Below, piece after piece: positions 9,336 to 17,060 of a stretch of 64,000 bases of DNA. The stretch is from contig JAWXCP010000059.1 of NCBI GenBank assembly GCA_034408685.1, positions 1 through 64,000 on the forward strand, read 5' to 3'. A model generated the notes under the pieces. It saw only the letters and a list, made by a program, of their open reading frames with translations. It was not told the origin of the DNA and searched no databases. The position numbers were made by a program, and so were the translations under genes. How positions within the stretch are numbered: the stretch's first letter is position 1; every line of letters starts with the position of its first letter. Source of the DNA: JANXVY01 sp034408685. Its GTDB lineage: Bacteria; Pseudomonadota; Alphaproteobacteria; Rhizobiales; Hyphomicrobiaceae.

Positions 9336-9434
9336 AGAGTGCTTCCGGAAAAGTGGGAACCGGTTTTTCGAAAAGAAGCACGACAAACCAATAAGTTAGA
9401 GTCCTTCCGCGATTCCATTTTAAGCGGAAGGCCT
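9336..9434. repeat. ~100-bp two-hairpin intergenic repeat, copy 1
   Basis: A near-identical copy lies at 56116-56215; by eye the two differ at three places (one transition, one transversion, one single-base indel). The unit has two dyads: a first GTGCTTC...GAAGCAC with inner GGAAAA/TTTTTC pairing, and a second CCTTCCGC...GCGGAAGG with a 13-base loop. It fills the gap between the convergent ends of trhO and the MFS gene. It resembles palindromic intergenic elements abundant in Rhizobiales genomes and could act as a bidirectional terminator or mRNA 3' stabiliser. Confidence 0.9.
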
Positions 9435-9441
9435 CTAACGA

Positions 9442-10827
9442 TCACTCGACGCCATCGCGTGCGGTCAATTGGCGGCCAGCGTCGAGCGGCAAAGCGCGCA
9501 TCTTGATGATCGCCAGAGCCGCAATCAGCGATACGGCAACCAACGCCACGCCGAAATCCGTCACGGCCGGCTGAGGGCGGCCCGCCGCATGCTGGGAAAT
9601 CTCGAGAACCAACGCGCCGAGCGCAACGCCAAGGCTCAACGACACCTGCTGCACCACGCTGGAAATGGCCGATGCTGGCCCTGTGTCGCGGCCCTCGATG
9701 TCGGCAAAGCACAGCGCGTGCATGCTGGTAAATTGCAGCGAGCGGGTCATCCCGCCAATGAATATCATCGCCGAGATCACCGCCAGCGGTGTCGCGGGGC
9801 CGATCAGCGCGAGTGCGGCAACGCTGGCGACGCCAAGCAGCGTGTTCCAAATCAACACGTTGCGGAAGCCGAATTGGTCAAGAATAGCCCTGCCGGCAAA
9901 CTTCATCAGCAGCGCGCCAGCCGCCCCCCAGAACGTCACGAGGCCAGACGTCAGCGCATCGTAGCCAAGGCCGATCTGCAGCATCAGCGGCAGCAGAAAC
10001 GAGGCCGCACCGATCGCGATGCGGAATAGCGCGCCGCCCGAAATACCGGCATCGAACGTTGGCAAGGCGAACAGGCGCAGATCGAGCAACGGCCGCACCG
10101 TCGCCCGCGCATGACGGACGTAAGCCACGCCAGCGACAGCTCCGACACACAAACACAGCCCCGCCGCCCACAACGGCACGGACGGGCGGCCGAGAACGCT
10201 CGCCCCGGCAATCAGCCCGGTCAGGGCAAGGGCTGACAGGATAAAGCCGCGCCAATCGAGAGGCGCCCGCTCGGGGCGGGTATCGTCGAAATAGATCGTG
10301 GCAAGCACCATTCCGGCAAGACCGATCGGAATGTTGACCAGGAAGATCCACCGCCAGTCGGCGTAGGTGACGATAACGCCGCCGAGGAGCGGGCCGAGGA
10401 TCGGTCCAAACAGCGCCGGGATCGTCAGCGTTGCAAGTGCGTCGACGAGTTGGGACTTCGGCACCGATCGGACAATCACCATTCGCCCGACCGGCGTCAT
10501 CATTGCCCCGCCGATCCCTTGGATGAAGCGCCAGAACACGAAGGCCTCGAGCGACGCCGCGAACGCACACCCCACCGACGCGATCAAATAAACCGCGAGC
10601 GCGGCGCGAAACGTCGAACGCGCGCCGAAACGGTCGGCGACAAATCCGCTGATGGGGATAAAAATCGCGAGGCCGACGAGATAAGACGTGATCGCAAGTT
10701 TCAGCGAAATGGGATCGACGCCGAGATCCCGTGCGATCGTCGGTAACGCCGTGGCGAGAATGGTCGCATCCATCCCCTCCATAAACAGTGCGCTGGCCAC
10801 GACGATCGGGATGATGCGGATTTGCAT
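9442..10827 (-). CDS. MFS transporter, drug:H+ antiporter-2 (EmrB/QacA) type
   Basis: The 461-residue membrane protein has the DHA2 pattern: MEGMDATILATALPTIARDL in TM1 with its acidic residue, loop 2-3 motif GFVADRFGARSTF, GRMVIVRSVPKSQ, and the TM5 motif C region PALFGPILGPLLGG. It probably exports hydrophobic drugs or metabolites at the expense of the proton gradient. It lacks a neighbouring membrane-fusion protein gene, so it is likely a single-component exporter. Substrate unknown. Confidence 0.92.
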   Translation of the reverse strand: MQIRIIPIVVASALFMEGMDATILATALPTIARDLGVDPISLKLAITSYLVGLAIFIPISGFVADRFGARSTFRAALAVYLIASVGCAFAASLEAFVFWRFIQGIGGAMMTPVGRMVIVRSVPKSQLVDALATLTIPALFGPILGPLLGGVIVTYADWRWIFLVNIPIGLAGMVLATIYFDDTRPERAPLDWRGFILSALALTGLIAGASVLGRPSVPLWAAGLCLCVGAVAGVAYVRHARATVRPLLDLRLFALPTFDAGISGGALFRIAIGAASFLLPLMLQIGLGYDALTSGLVTFWGAAGALLMKFAGRAILDQFGFRNVLIWNTLLGVASVAALALIGPATPLAVISAMIFIGGMTRSLQFTSMHALCFADIEGRDTGPASAISSVVQQVSLSLGVALGALVLEISQHAAGRPQPAVTDFGVALVAVSLIAALAIIKMRALPLDAGRQLTARDGVE

Positions 10828-10869
10828 GAGCGGCGTATCGAGTGGCGCCCGACTGCCGTCAAGCTAGCC

Positions 10870-10959
10870 TTCGGTGTGCCAGTGTTCGGTGTGCCAGTGT
10901 TCGGCGGGCCAGCCTTCGGTGGGCCACCCTTCGGTAGGCCACCCTTCGGTAGGCCTGTG
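10870..10959. repeat. Six 15-bp tandem repeats
   Basis: Six consecutive 15-bp units beginning TTCGG (starts at 10870, 10885, 10900, 10915, 10930, 10945), of the form TTCGGTGTGCCAGTG with drift toward TTCGGTAGGCCACCC in later units. They lie upstream of the MFS gene start and between it and the DUF4236 gene. The gradual change between neighbouring units is what stepwise slippage would leave. The remaining 10960-11144 holds no gene I can support. Confidence 0.9.
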
Positions 10960-11144
10960 TTTGAGCTGCGATTTCATGCCGATGGCCGAACTCGCGCCAG
11001 TTTACCTGGCGAGCGGCTTGGAAACAGTTTGTGCAATTCCGTTTCTCGGTTGGCGACTCGCAACAAACCACGTAGTTGTCGGTGCGACTTGCACACGCCC
11101 GACGCGGTTCAGCGCGTCCGCCCGTGACCCGATAGGAGACGCCG

Positions 11145-11438
11145 ATGGCTTTACGCTTCCAAAAACGGATCCGCATCCTTCCCGGATTGTGGCTCAATCT
11201 ATCGAAAACCGGGATCAGTTTCAGTCTCGGTGGCAATGGCGCGACGATGAACGTTGGAACGCGATCGAGAACGTTCACGGTTGGCATTCCGGGCACAGGC
11301 CTCAGCTATCGCGTAACGCTGACGGGAGCCATATTGTTCACAATTTTGGCAGTTGTCGCCGTGCTGCTGCTGGCTTATTTCCTGGCTCCAGATCTGATCA
11401 AACCGTTCCTGCACGCATGGCAGCCAAAGATTTTTTGA
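11145..11438 (+). CDS. DUF4236 family membrane protein
   Basis: The 97-residue protein matches the DUF4236 pattern well: MALRFQKRIRILPGLWLNLS, then SKTGISFSLGGNGATMNVG and TFTVGIPGTGLSYR, followed by one C-terminal membrane segment (about residues 60-83). Function is unknown; members often sit at one end of larger proteins or stand alone near the membrane. GGAGACG precedes the ATG. It converges on sodB with a shared terminator between them. Confidence 0.88.
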   Translation: MALRFQKRIRILPGLWLNLSKTGISFSLGGNGATMNVGTRSRTFTVGIPGTGLSYRVTLTGAILFTILAVVAVLLLAYFLAPDLIKPFLHAWQPKIF

Positions 11439-11483
11439 AGCTTCAGCCGTCGATAGCCATGTGCGCGATGTCAATCCAAGCAT

Positions 11484-11517
11484 AAAAAAGCCGCCCAGGC
11501 GACAACCTGGGCGGCTT
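11484..11517 (-). terminator. Intrinsic terminator of sodB
   Basis: A 10-bp perfect stem (GCCGCCCAGG / CCTGGGCGGC, 11490-11499 and 11506-11515) with a 6-base loop. The A-run at 11484-11489 becomes a U-tract on the minus strand, so it chiefly ends the sodB transcript, and may also stop the DUF4236 transcript from the other side. Confidence 0.93.
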
Positions 11518-11542
11518 GATTGTTATATGGCCACCGCCGCGA

Positions 11543-12133
11543 TTAGCTCGCCAGCGTCTCGACGTGCTCCCAGTTCACTAGATTGTCGAACCACGCCTCG
11601 AGATACTTGGGCCGGGCATTCCGGTAATCGATATAGTAGCTGTGCTCCCAAACGTCACAGCCGAGGATCGGTTTTGCGCCGTGCATCAACGGATTTTCAC
11701 CGTTCGGCGTCTTCATCACTTCGAGTTTTCCGTCGCGGATCGCAAGCCAGCACCAACCCGAACCGAATTGCGTCAACCCGGCGTTGATGAAATCGGCTCG
11801 AACTTTGTCGAAACCGCCGACATCGTCCATCATCTTCTGGACCGAGCCGGGAACTTTCTTGCCACCGCCGCCGCTTTTCATCCAGCTCCAGAAGTGGATA
11901 TGGTTGTAGTGCTGCCCGACGTTATTCACGAGCCCGGCATTTTTCGTCTCGTAGGCCACGCGGCAGATTTCCTCGATGCTCTTGTCTTCGAGCCCAGACC
12001 CCACGATCAATTTGTTGCCATTGTCGACATAGGCAAGGTGATGCTTGTCGTGATGGAACTGTAGCGTCTCGACCGACATATAGGGTGCCAGCGCGTCATA
12101 GGCGTACGGCAAATCTGGCAGTTTGAACGACAT
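11543..12133 (-). CDS. sodB: Superoxide dismutase [Fe], SodB type
   Basis: The 196-residue enzyme dismutates superoxide in the cytoplasm. Metal ligands are visible: His27 in LQFHHDKHHLAYV, a histidine in IHFWSWMK, and Asp and His in CDVWEHSYYIDYRNARP. The GSGWCWLAIRDGK segment and overall motif style favour the Fe/cambialistic group, though metal use cannot be proven from sequence. The start at MSFKLPDLPYAY (12133) is chosen over an upstream in-frame ATG at 12151 by family length. It has its own intrinsic terminator at 11484-11517. Confidence 0.95.
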   Translation of the reverse strand: MSFKLPDLPYAYDALAPYMSVETLQFHHDKHHLAYVDNGNKLIVGSGLEDKSIEEICRVAYETKNAGLVNNVGQHYNHIHFWSWMKSGGGGKKVPGSVQKMMDDVGGFDKVRADFINAGLTQFGSGWCWLAIRDGKLEVMKTPNGENPLMHGAKPILGCDVWEHSYYIDYRNARPKYLEAWFDNLVNWEHVETLAS

Positions 12134-12823
12134 TGGATCAAGCTTTCTCAAAGGTCGGCGGCACCAGAGCGAGGGAACAGCGCCGCGAGATGTTGGCGCG
12201 AGCCATACGCGCAGTCCCTGATGTAACCCTTGAATTGTGACATAGGCAGGCGTGTCACATCGGGGTTCGAACCAGGACGGAGACTTGGCAAGCGGCGCGG
12301 CGGATCCTCGCGAGCGCCAGGACCCTGCGCGGGCTCACCATACAACCCCAGGCATCAGCTTGCAAATCGGCATCAGCTTGCAAATCGGCATCCGCATCGC
12401 AGCCCAAACACGAAAAACAACGCCGCTGAGAATTGCCAGAAATGACCGTTTCGATAGCGGTTTGATACGAGGCGCCGACGCGGCGAAAGGATCGCATCCG
12501 CCCACTGCACTCGCTTCAAAACGGTACAATGCGTTCCACCAACGTTCCAACTCGATTGGCTATCAGCAGCCCCAAAACAATCGATCAGCCATAAAAACGA
12601 CGGTTTTAAATCACTACGGTCATTTTTTGACTTGAATTCGGCAGCGCATTGCGGCATGCAATTGTACGCATCACCAAATCAGCGTTCGGTAGGCTTTGAT
12701 TAACGCAGCTACCGTATCGCTTCAGCTGGGTGTCCAGCATTCGAACAAAGGCTGCACGGCAACTCCATGACCATGCCAACAAGATCCGCATCAAAATTGA
12801 AACCTAACGGAGAGGATAATAAC
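12134..12823. other. 690-bp intergenic region upstream of sodB and the H-NS-like gene
   Basis: No coding sequence here has convincing composition or a recognisable product. It must hold the divergent promoters of sodB and the H-NS-like gene. The only clear structure is a pair of 18-bp direct repeats (GGCATCAGCTTGCAAATC, 12351-12368 and 12369-12386). The right half (about 12400-12760) is noticeably more A+T-rich than surrounding DNA, which would suit self-binding by an H-NS-like protein, but that is inference. Confidence 0.5.
12351..12388. repeat. Two 18-bp direct repeats
   Basis: Two perfect head-to-tail copies of GGCATCAGCTTGCAAATC followed by a partial third (GGCAT). They lie in the sodB/H-NS-like intergenic region and do not coincide with any reading frame I trust. 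Confidence 0.85.
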
Positions 12824-13150
12824 GTGGCCGCTATCAACGTCGACAAAATGTCACTCAAAGACCTGGTTGAGCTCAATCAGCGCGTTCAAAAGGCCGTCCT
12901 TATCGCGAAAGAGCGCGAGCGCACCGAACTGAAGCAAAAGATCGCCCAGATGGCGGAAAATTCGGGCTTCTCGGTCGGCGAATTGTTCGGCGCCACGCGC
13001 GTCGCAGGTCGTGGTGGCAAGAGCTCCGGCGTTGCCAAATACCGCAATCCAGACAACCCCTCAGAAACGTGGACGGGCCGCGGCCGCAAACCGAATTGGC
13101 TCGTTGCTCGCCTTGCAAAGGGCGCCAACGTCGACGACTTCGAGATCTAA
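12824..13150 (+). CDS. H-NS-like nucleoid-associated DNA-binding protein
   Basis: The 108-residue protein has an N-terminal helical oligomerisation region (SLKDLVELNQRVQKAVLIAK...KQKIAQMA) and a C-terminal H-NS DNA-binding core (KYRNPDNPSETWTGRGRKPN), with the GRGRKP hook that enters the minor groove of A+T-rich DNA. The GTG at 12824 is chosen because GGAGAGG lies 8 bp upstream and the resulting length fits the family (HvrA/H-NS group in Alphaproteobacteria); an ATG at 12767 is less likely. Role: silencing or shaping of A+T-rich DNA. A strong intrinsic terminator follows at 13201. Confidence 0.92.
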   Translation: MAAINVDKMSLKDLVELNQRVQKAVLIAKERERTELKQKIAQMAENSGFSVGELFGATRVAGRGGKSSGVAKYRNPDNPSETWTGRGRKPNWLVARLAKGANVDDFEI

Positions 13151-13200
13151 GACAATTTCATCTCGATAGTCATTCCAAGTCGAGAACGCCAAACTGATCC

Positions 13201-13230
13201 AGCCCGCCATCCCCGATGGCGGGCTTTTTC
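13201..13230 (+). terminator. Intrinsic terminator of the H-NS-like gene
   Basis: Stem AGCCCGCCAT / ATGGCGGGCT separated by a short C/G loop and followed by a T-run, 50 bp after the stop codon. It also lies just beyond the end of the convergent cca gene. Confidence 0.95.
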
Positions 13231-13248
13231 GCGCCATTATGGCGTGGG

Positions 13249-14580
13249 TCATCTGCGACAGTTGCGCGCAAGATGTTCGGCTTGCTCCAACAAATCCATG
13301 CGACTGAGCGAAAAATCGCTGTGGATAAATGAAGCTTCCAATGCGCTTAGGATCTCACCGACCATTCGGCCTGCGGGAACGCCAAGTGTAACGATGTCGC
13401 CGCCCGACACTGGAAACACCGGTATCGGCCAATCGACTGCCAATGCGGCAAGCTGGCGCCACCGCAGTGCTGCAAGATGGTCTGCCGATTGCTCACCCGG
13501 CAGCGCTGCAGTGTGCGCCGCCGATTGCGCCAACGTCATGATAACAGCGTCGCGATAAGCATCCGCGCCAAGACGATAGCAAAGCGCCCGTGCTGATGTT
13601 TCGTCGAGCGCTGGCGAAATGCCGTGACGGCCCGCATCGGCACAGAGGGCCAACCGAGCCAAATCGCGAGACGACGGTTTTAGCCGAGCCCCGAGCACCG
13701 CAACGTCTGCGGGCTTGCTAATAAAAAGCGCAGCCAATCGCAAAATAGGATCGGCGCGCAACGATAAGACGGCTTCAATTTCGACGACGCGTTCAAAAAC
13801 GTCGGGTCGACTGTCGATACCGGTCGCCGCGGCCATCACACCCGAATGAGCCATGGCCCAGACAACGGGGACAGCATGAGCGGCGACCATCAGCTTGGCA
13901 AACTCAGACGCAATCCGCTCGCCCGATATCCGAGCAAGCCCCCCGCGTTCCGCCGAAGCGGCAATAAGACCGGGTTCATCCAGCGCGCCGCCTGCGCTCA
14001 ATGCCGCCGAAAACCGGAAGAAGCGCAGAATGCGCAGAAAGTCCTCGCGAATGCGCGCCGTCGCATCGCCAATGAAGCGGATCTGCACGGGGTCGAGATC
14101 GGCGATGCCGCCGAGCGGATCGAAAATTGTGCCGTCGGCGTCGCAATAGATTGCGTTGACAGTGAAATCGCGCCGCGCTGCGTCTGCAGCCCAATCGTCG
14201 GTGAACGCGACTTCGGCATGGCGCCCGTCGGTTGCAACGTCGCGCCGCAGCGTCGTCACCTCGACGGGGACACCGCCGGAAAACACCGTGACGGTGCCAT
14301 GTGACAGGCCGGTCGGGACCGTTTTCAGACCGGCGCGAGCAGCAAGCGCAAGGACCTCGCTCGGCGTGGCGTCTGTGGCCAAATCGATATCTGTAATAGG
14401 AATGCACAGCAGCGCGTTACGAACCGTACCGCCAACCGCGCGCGCGGTATGTCCATCCGCGCTAAGAGCCTGGAAGACCGCCTGCGTCGCGGGCGCATCG
14501 AGCCAACTGGTGTCGAGACCGCGCGCAGAGAGGGTAACGCGTTCTCCAGGGCTGCGCGTGGCGCGGCCGGACGGGTTCAT
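13249..14580 (-). CDS. cca: CCA tRNA nucleotidyltransferase (class II)
   Basis: The enzyme adds or repairs the 3' CCA end of tRNAs. The 443-residue protein shows the class II nucleotidyltransferase signature: GGTVRNALL, then the metal-binding DxD in ITDIDLATDATP, RRDFTVNAIYCDADG, and RFIGDATARIREDFLRILRF. Alphaproteobacterial members of about this length combine the catalytic head with a helical RNA-binding body. It overlaps the upstream small membrane-protein gene by 4 bp (ATGA) and is the last gene of the NUDIX-membrane protein-cca operon, an arrangement known in Rhizobiales. Confidence 0.95.
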   Translation of the reverse strand: MNPSGRATRSPGERVTLSARGLDTSWLDAPATQAVFQALSADGHTARAVGGTVRNALLCIPITDIDLATDATPSEVLALAARAGLKTVPTGLSHGTVTVFSGGVPVEVTTLRRDVATDGRHAEVAFTDDWAADAARRDFTVNAIYCDADGTIFDPLGGIADLDPVQIRFIGDATARIREDFLRILRFFRFSAALSAGGALDEPGLIAASAERGGLARISGERIASEFAKLMVAAHAVPVVWAMAHSGVMAAATGIDSRPDVFERVVEIEAVLSLRADPILRLAALFISKPADVAVLGARLKPSSRDLARLALCADAGRHGISPALDETSARALCYRLGADAYRDAVIMTLAQSAAHTAALPGEQSADHLAALRWRQLAALAVDWPIPVFPVSGGDIVTLGVPAGRMVGEILSALEASFIHSDFSLSRMDLLEQAEHLARNCRR

Positions 14581-14846
14581 TGCATGCGGCCAGGAACAAC
14601 GACCCCATCCTTGACCACGGCCGGCTGGTAGGCCTGTCCAGGCTTTCCTTCTCCAGCCATGGTTCCAAACATCACCATAACGGTGAAGACCAGAGCTGCG
14701 CCCAATACACCAAGCAACAGTGTCGGCGCGCGAGCAGCTACCATCCCCACCGTTACCCCGTCGGCGCGCGATGACAGCGCAAACGTGAAGTAGACGATTG
14801 ACGGCAACAAAAACAGCAGGAAGACTTCGATGACGACGCGGATCAT
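14577..14846 (-). CDS. Small membrane protein (DUF6111-like)
   Basis: The 89-residue protein has two membrane segments (about residues 5-25 and 38-63) and a short polar tail. It overlaps the NUDIX gene upstream and cca downstream by 4 bp each, so the three are translated as a unit. The sequence resembles the DUF6111 family found between a NUDIX hydrolase and cca in other Rhizobiales; this assignment is from memory of the family and is not certain. No function is known. Confidence 0.72.
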   Translation of the reverse strand: MIRVVIEVFLLFLLPSIVYFTFALSSRADGVTVGMVAARAPTLLLGVLGAALVFTVMVMFGTMAGEGKPGQAYQPAVVKDGVVVPGRMQ

Positions 14847-15592
14847 GGCGTGGAAAGTTTCTCAGATAAGTTCTTCAGCATTCCAGCGGTCGCGCCCCAA
14901 ATGGAGTGCGGCTGCCATGCGATCGAATAGGTCAAGCGTGGTTTACCTTCCCAGAGTCCGCTTATCAATTTGTGATTGGTTGGGTCCATCACTTGCGCAA
15001 GCGGAACCTCGAAGACTTCAGCAACTTCGCTTGCCCGCAATAGCGGAACAAAACCAGGGTCGACGAGCGCCACAACCGGCGTAATAGCAAAACCCGTCAC
15101 TGTTATATACGGATCGAGCAGGCCCAGCGGATCGACCATCCCCGGCGACAGCCCGACCTCCTCGCCAGCCTCGCGAATGGCCGCTGCAATCGGGCTTTCA
15201 TCGTCCGCCTCGATCCGTCCGCCGGGAAAGGCAACTTGTCCCGCATGCGTCTTGAGGGCAGCAGCGCGTACGGTCAACAGCACGGTCAACGGTGCGCGCG
15301 CGACGATCGCGACCAGCACGGCGGCCGGAACCAGGGGCACCAGCCGGGAAACATCCCGGGTAAAATCGGGATTAAGATCCCGGGTAAAATCGGGATTAAG
15401 ATCCCGGGTAAAATCGGGATTAAGATCCCGGGTAAAATCGGGATTGAGATCAAAATCACCCCGCGCCACGATCTGCGACGAAACACGATCGAGGCCCGCG
15501 AGGCGCGGCCGGGCGTGAGCTGCAAAGTCAGCCGCGGTTCCAAACTCGAACCGCGCAGCTTCAGCTATGGTGACCTCGGCCATTTTTGTCAT
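14843..15592 (-). CDS. CoA pyrophosphatase-like NUDIX hydrolase with internal tandem repeat
   Basis: The 249-residue protein carries a NUDIX box (GGRIEADDESPIAAAIREAG followed by EEVGL, about residues 124-147) preceded by the LKTHAGQVAFPG segment typical of CoA pyrophosphatases (CoAse/NudL). It likely cleaves CoA or a related nucleotide diphosphate. Unusually, residues about 48-79 are four exact copies of the octapeptide DLNPDFTR, encoded by a 24-bp tandem repeat. The insert lies ahead of the catalytic core, in a loop between the N-terminal helix and the first strand, so activity may be unaffected. First gene of the operon with the small membrane protein and cca. Confidence 0.92.
   Translation of the reverse strand: MTKMAEVTIAEAARFEFGTAADFAAHARPRLAGLDRVSSQIVARGDFDLNPDFTRDLNPDFTRDLNPDFTRDLNPDFTRDVSRLVPLVPAAVLVAIVARAPLTVLLTVRAAALKTHAGQVAFPGGRIEADDESPIAAAIREAGEEVGLSPGMVDPLGLLDPYITVTGFAITPVVALVDPGFVPLLRASEVAEVFEVPLAQVMDPTNHKLISGLWEGKPRLTYSIAWQPHSIWGATAGMLKNLSEKLSTP
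15353..15448. repeat. Four 24-bp in-frame tandem repeats inside the NUDIX gene
   Basis: Units of ATCCCGGGTAAAATCGGGAT plus TAAG start at 15353, 15377, 15401 and 15425; the last unit has one base change. Each unit contains the inverted repeat ATCCCG...CGGGAT. Because 24 is a multiple of three, gain or loss of a unit keeps the reading frame. Confidence 0.95.
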
Positions 15593-15676
15593 AGTTACCA
15601 GCTACGAATGTTACCAGCTAGGAATGCGCCGCCGCCGTTTTGCTGGGCCAGGGCGTGTCAGAACGTGAGAGGTACA

Positions 15677-16963
15677 GTGAAGGTCCATCTCCGCAGCGCG
15701 AACCGAGCCGTTCGCATCGTAAGGTCGAGCCTCACGCTTATGCTCGCCGCATGGATTGCGCCAGTAGCACTTGTCGGCGTCCCGATAGCAACCGCGCTCA
15801 TCGCATGGCCATCTCCGGCCAGAGCAAGTACCGCTGATGACTTCCAGAAACAGCTGTCGGGCGTATCAGTGCAACAGTTTCAGGCATGGCGCGTGTCGCG
15901 CCGCGTTCATGACGCGCGCCTCGACGCGTACTGGGCCGATGTCGAAGCCAAGCGGGCCGAGCGTCGGCAGAAAAAGGCCGCCAAACAACCATTGACCACA
16001 GCCGATTACGTTATGTCGCTGCCCCCGTCCTACGACGGACCGCAACTCCCTCCCGACCTGCTCAACCGCTGGCAAAAGTTCGTCGCCGCAGAGGAAGCCA
16101 AGTTGCCCCCACTGCCGGTCAAGGACATTCCAGGCCTGGACGTCTATCTGGCAACCGCCAAGTCGGTCTACGGTTTCACGCCAGAGCGTATTTCGGAGCG
16201 GTCCTTCAAAGTCCGCTACGCCGAGGAGGCCGTTGCGCTCGGACTGACGAAATCGCAGGTGACACGTATTTATGCGCTGGAAACTGGCGGTATTGGAACT
16301 GCCGATATGCAGGCTGGCATCAATCCCATTTCGGGCAAAGGTAAGCCGATTTCATCTGCGCTCGGGTATGCGCAATTGCTTGACGCAAACTCGGTCAACG
16401 AAGTCGCCAAGCACGGCGACCATTTCCTGCAACGCTTGGACCGCCTCGCACGAATGCCCGACCAGCCGCGCGAACGGGTCGCGCAACTCCGCGCGAAAGC
16501 AGCGGTGCTGACCCGCATGATCGCCAACGCGCGATCGGTGCCATATTCGTGGGCGCGTCACCGGGAATATGCCCGCACGCCCGACGGCCAGGGGATCCAC
16601 GTCCTGAACCTAGACGGCGACATCGGTCCGATGTTGCAGGCGATGAAGCTCCACGGGCTCAAAGTCGAAGCCGAGAAGGCTGGCAAGCCGAAGCTGACCG
16701 GCGGCGAGATGGAACTCATGAACCTGTCGGGGCCAGGCACCGGTCTCGAAATCCTGCTCAATCCCGCTGCTGCCGCCGCGCCGACGACGAACTTTTTTAC
16801 AAGGCGCGCCTACGGCGTGAACAAGATGGTCATCGGCCTGACCGGCGCTGGCCTCCTGACCGAACTCGACCGGCGGATGGACCTCGCGATGACCAAACCC
16901 GGAGTGAAGGAATTCGAGGACGCCTTCGACGCTGTAAAGACAACCGCGCTGCCATGGCAGTGA
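15677..16963 (+). CDS. Exported protein with lysozyme-fold-like core (possible lytic transglycosylase relative)
   Basis: The 428-residue product begins at a GTG with GAGAGG upstream and has a signal sequence (about residues 15-50, ending PSPARAS), predicting a periplasmic protein. The central region SQVTRIYALETGGIGTAD and ALGYAQLLDANSV (Glu at about 202, then GYAQ at 230) resembles the catalytic-glutamate and GxxQ motifs of soluble lytic transglycosylases, but the rest is not typical. I infer peptidoglycan binding or cleavage with moderate confidence. The reading frame remains open upstream to 15236 only because it crosses the NUDIX gene. It converges on rplS. Confidence 0.72.
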   Translation: MKVHLRSANRAVRIVRSSLTLMLAAWIAPVALVGVPIATALIAWPSPARASTADDFQKQLSGVSVQQFQAWRVSRRVHDARLDAYWADVEAKRAERRQKKAAKQPLTTADYVMSLPPSYDGPQLPPDLLNRWQKFVAAEEAKLPPLPVKDIPGLDVYLATAKSVYGFTPERISERSFKVRYAEEAVALGLTKSQVTRIYALETGGIGTADMQAGINPISGKGKPISSALGYAQLLDANSVNEVAKHGDHFLQRLDRLARMPDQPRERVAQLRAKAAVLTRMIANARSVPYSWARHREYARTPDGQGIHVLNLDGDIGPMLQAMKLHGLKVEAEKAGKPKLTGGEMELMNLSGPGTGLEILLNPAAAAAPTTNFFTRRAYGVNKMVIGLTGAGLLTELDRRMDLAMTKPGVKEFEDAFDAVKTTALPWQ

Positions 16964-17002
16964 CGCGGACTGAGGTCTTGGATGGAAGCTGAAACCTCGC
17001 AT

Positions 17003-17034
17003 AAAAAAGCCGCCCCAAGTGTTCTCGGGGCGGC
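17003..17034 (-). terminator. Intrinsic terminator of rplS
   Basis: Stem GCCGCCCC (17009-17016) / GGGGCGGC (17027-17034) with an adjoining A-run at 17003-17008 that forms the U-tract on the minus strand, 26 bp beyond the rplS stop codon. Confidence 0.93.
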
Positions 17035-17060
17035 TCGACATTTAACTTTTAAGCGACCAA

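Noticed and set aside
12148..12345. 65-residue minus-strand frame upstream of sodB
   Set aside because: Composition is not protein-like, no ribosome binding site, and it would occupy the sodB promoter region.
15353..15448. CRISPR-like array
   Set aside because: Units are directly head to tail with no spacers, are in frame within a NUDIX gene, and no cas genes are present.
15236..15676. 147-residue upstream extension of the lysozyme-fold-like protein
   Set aside because: It runs antisense through the NUDIX gene; the GTG at 15677 has a ribosome binding site and is followed by a signal sequence.
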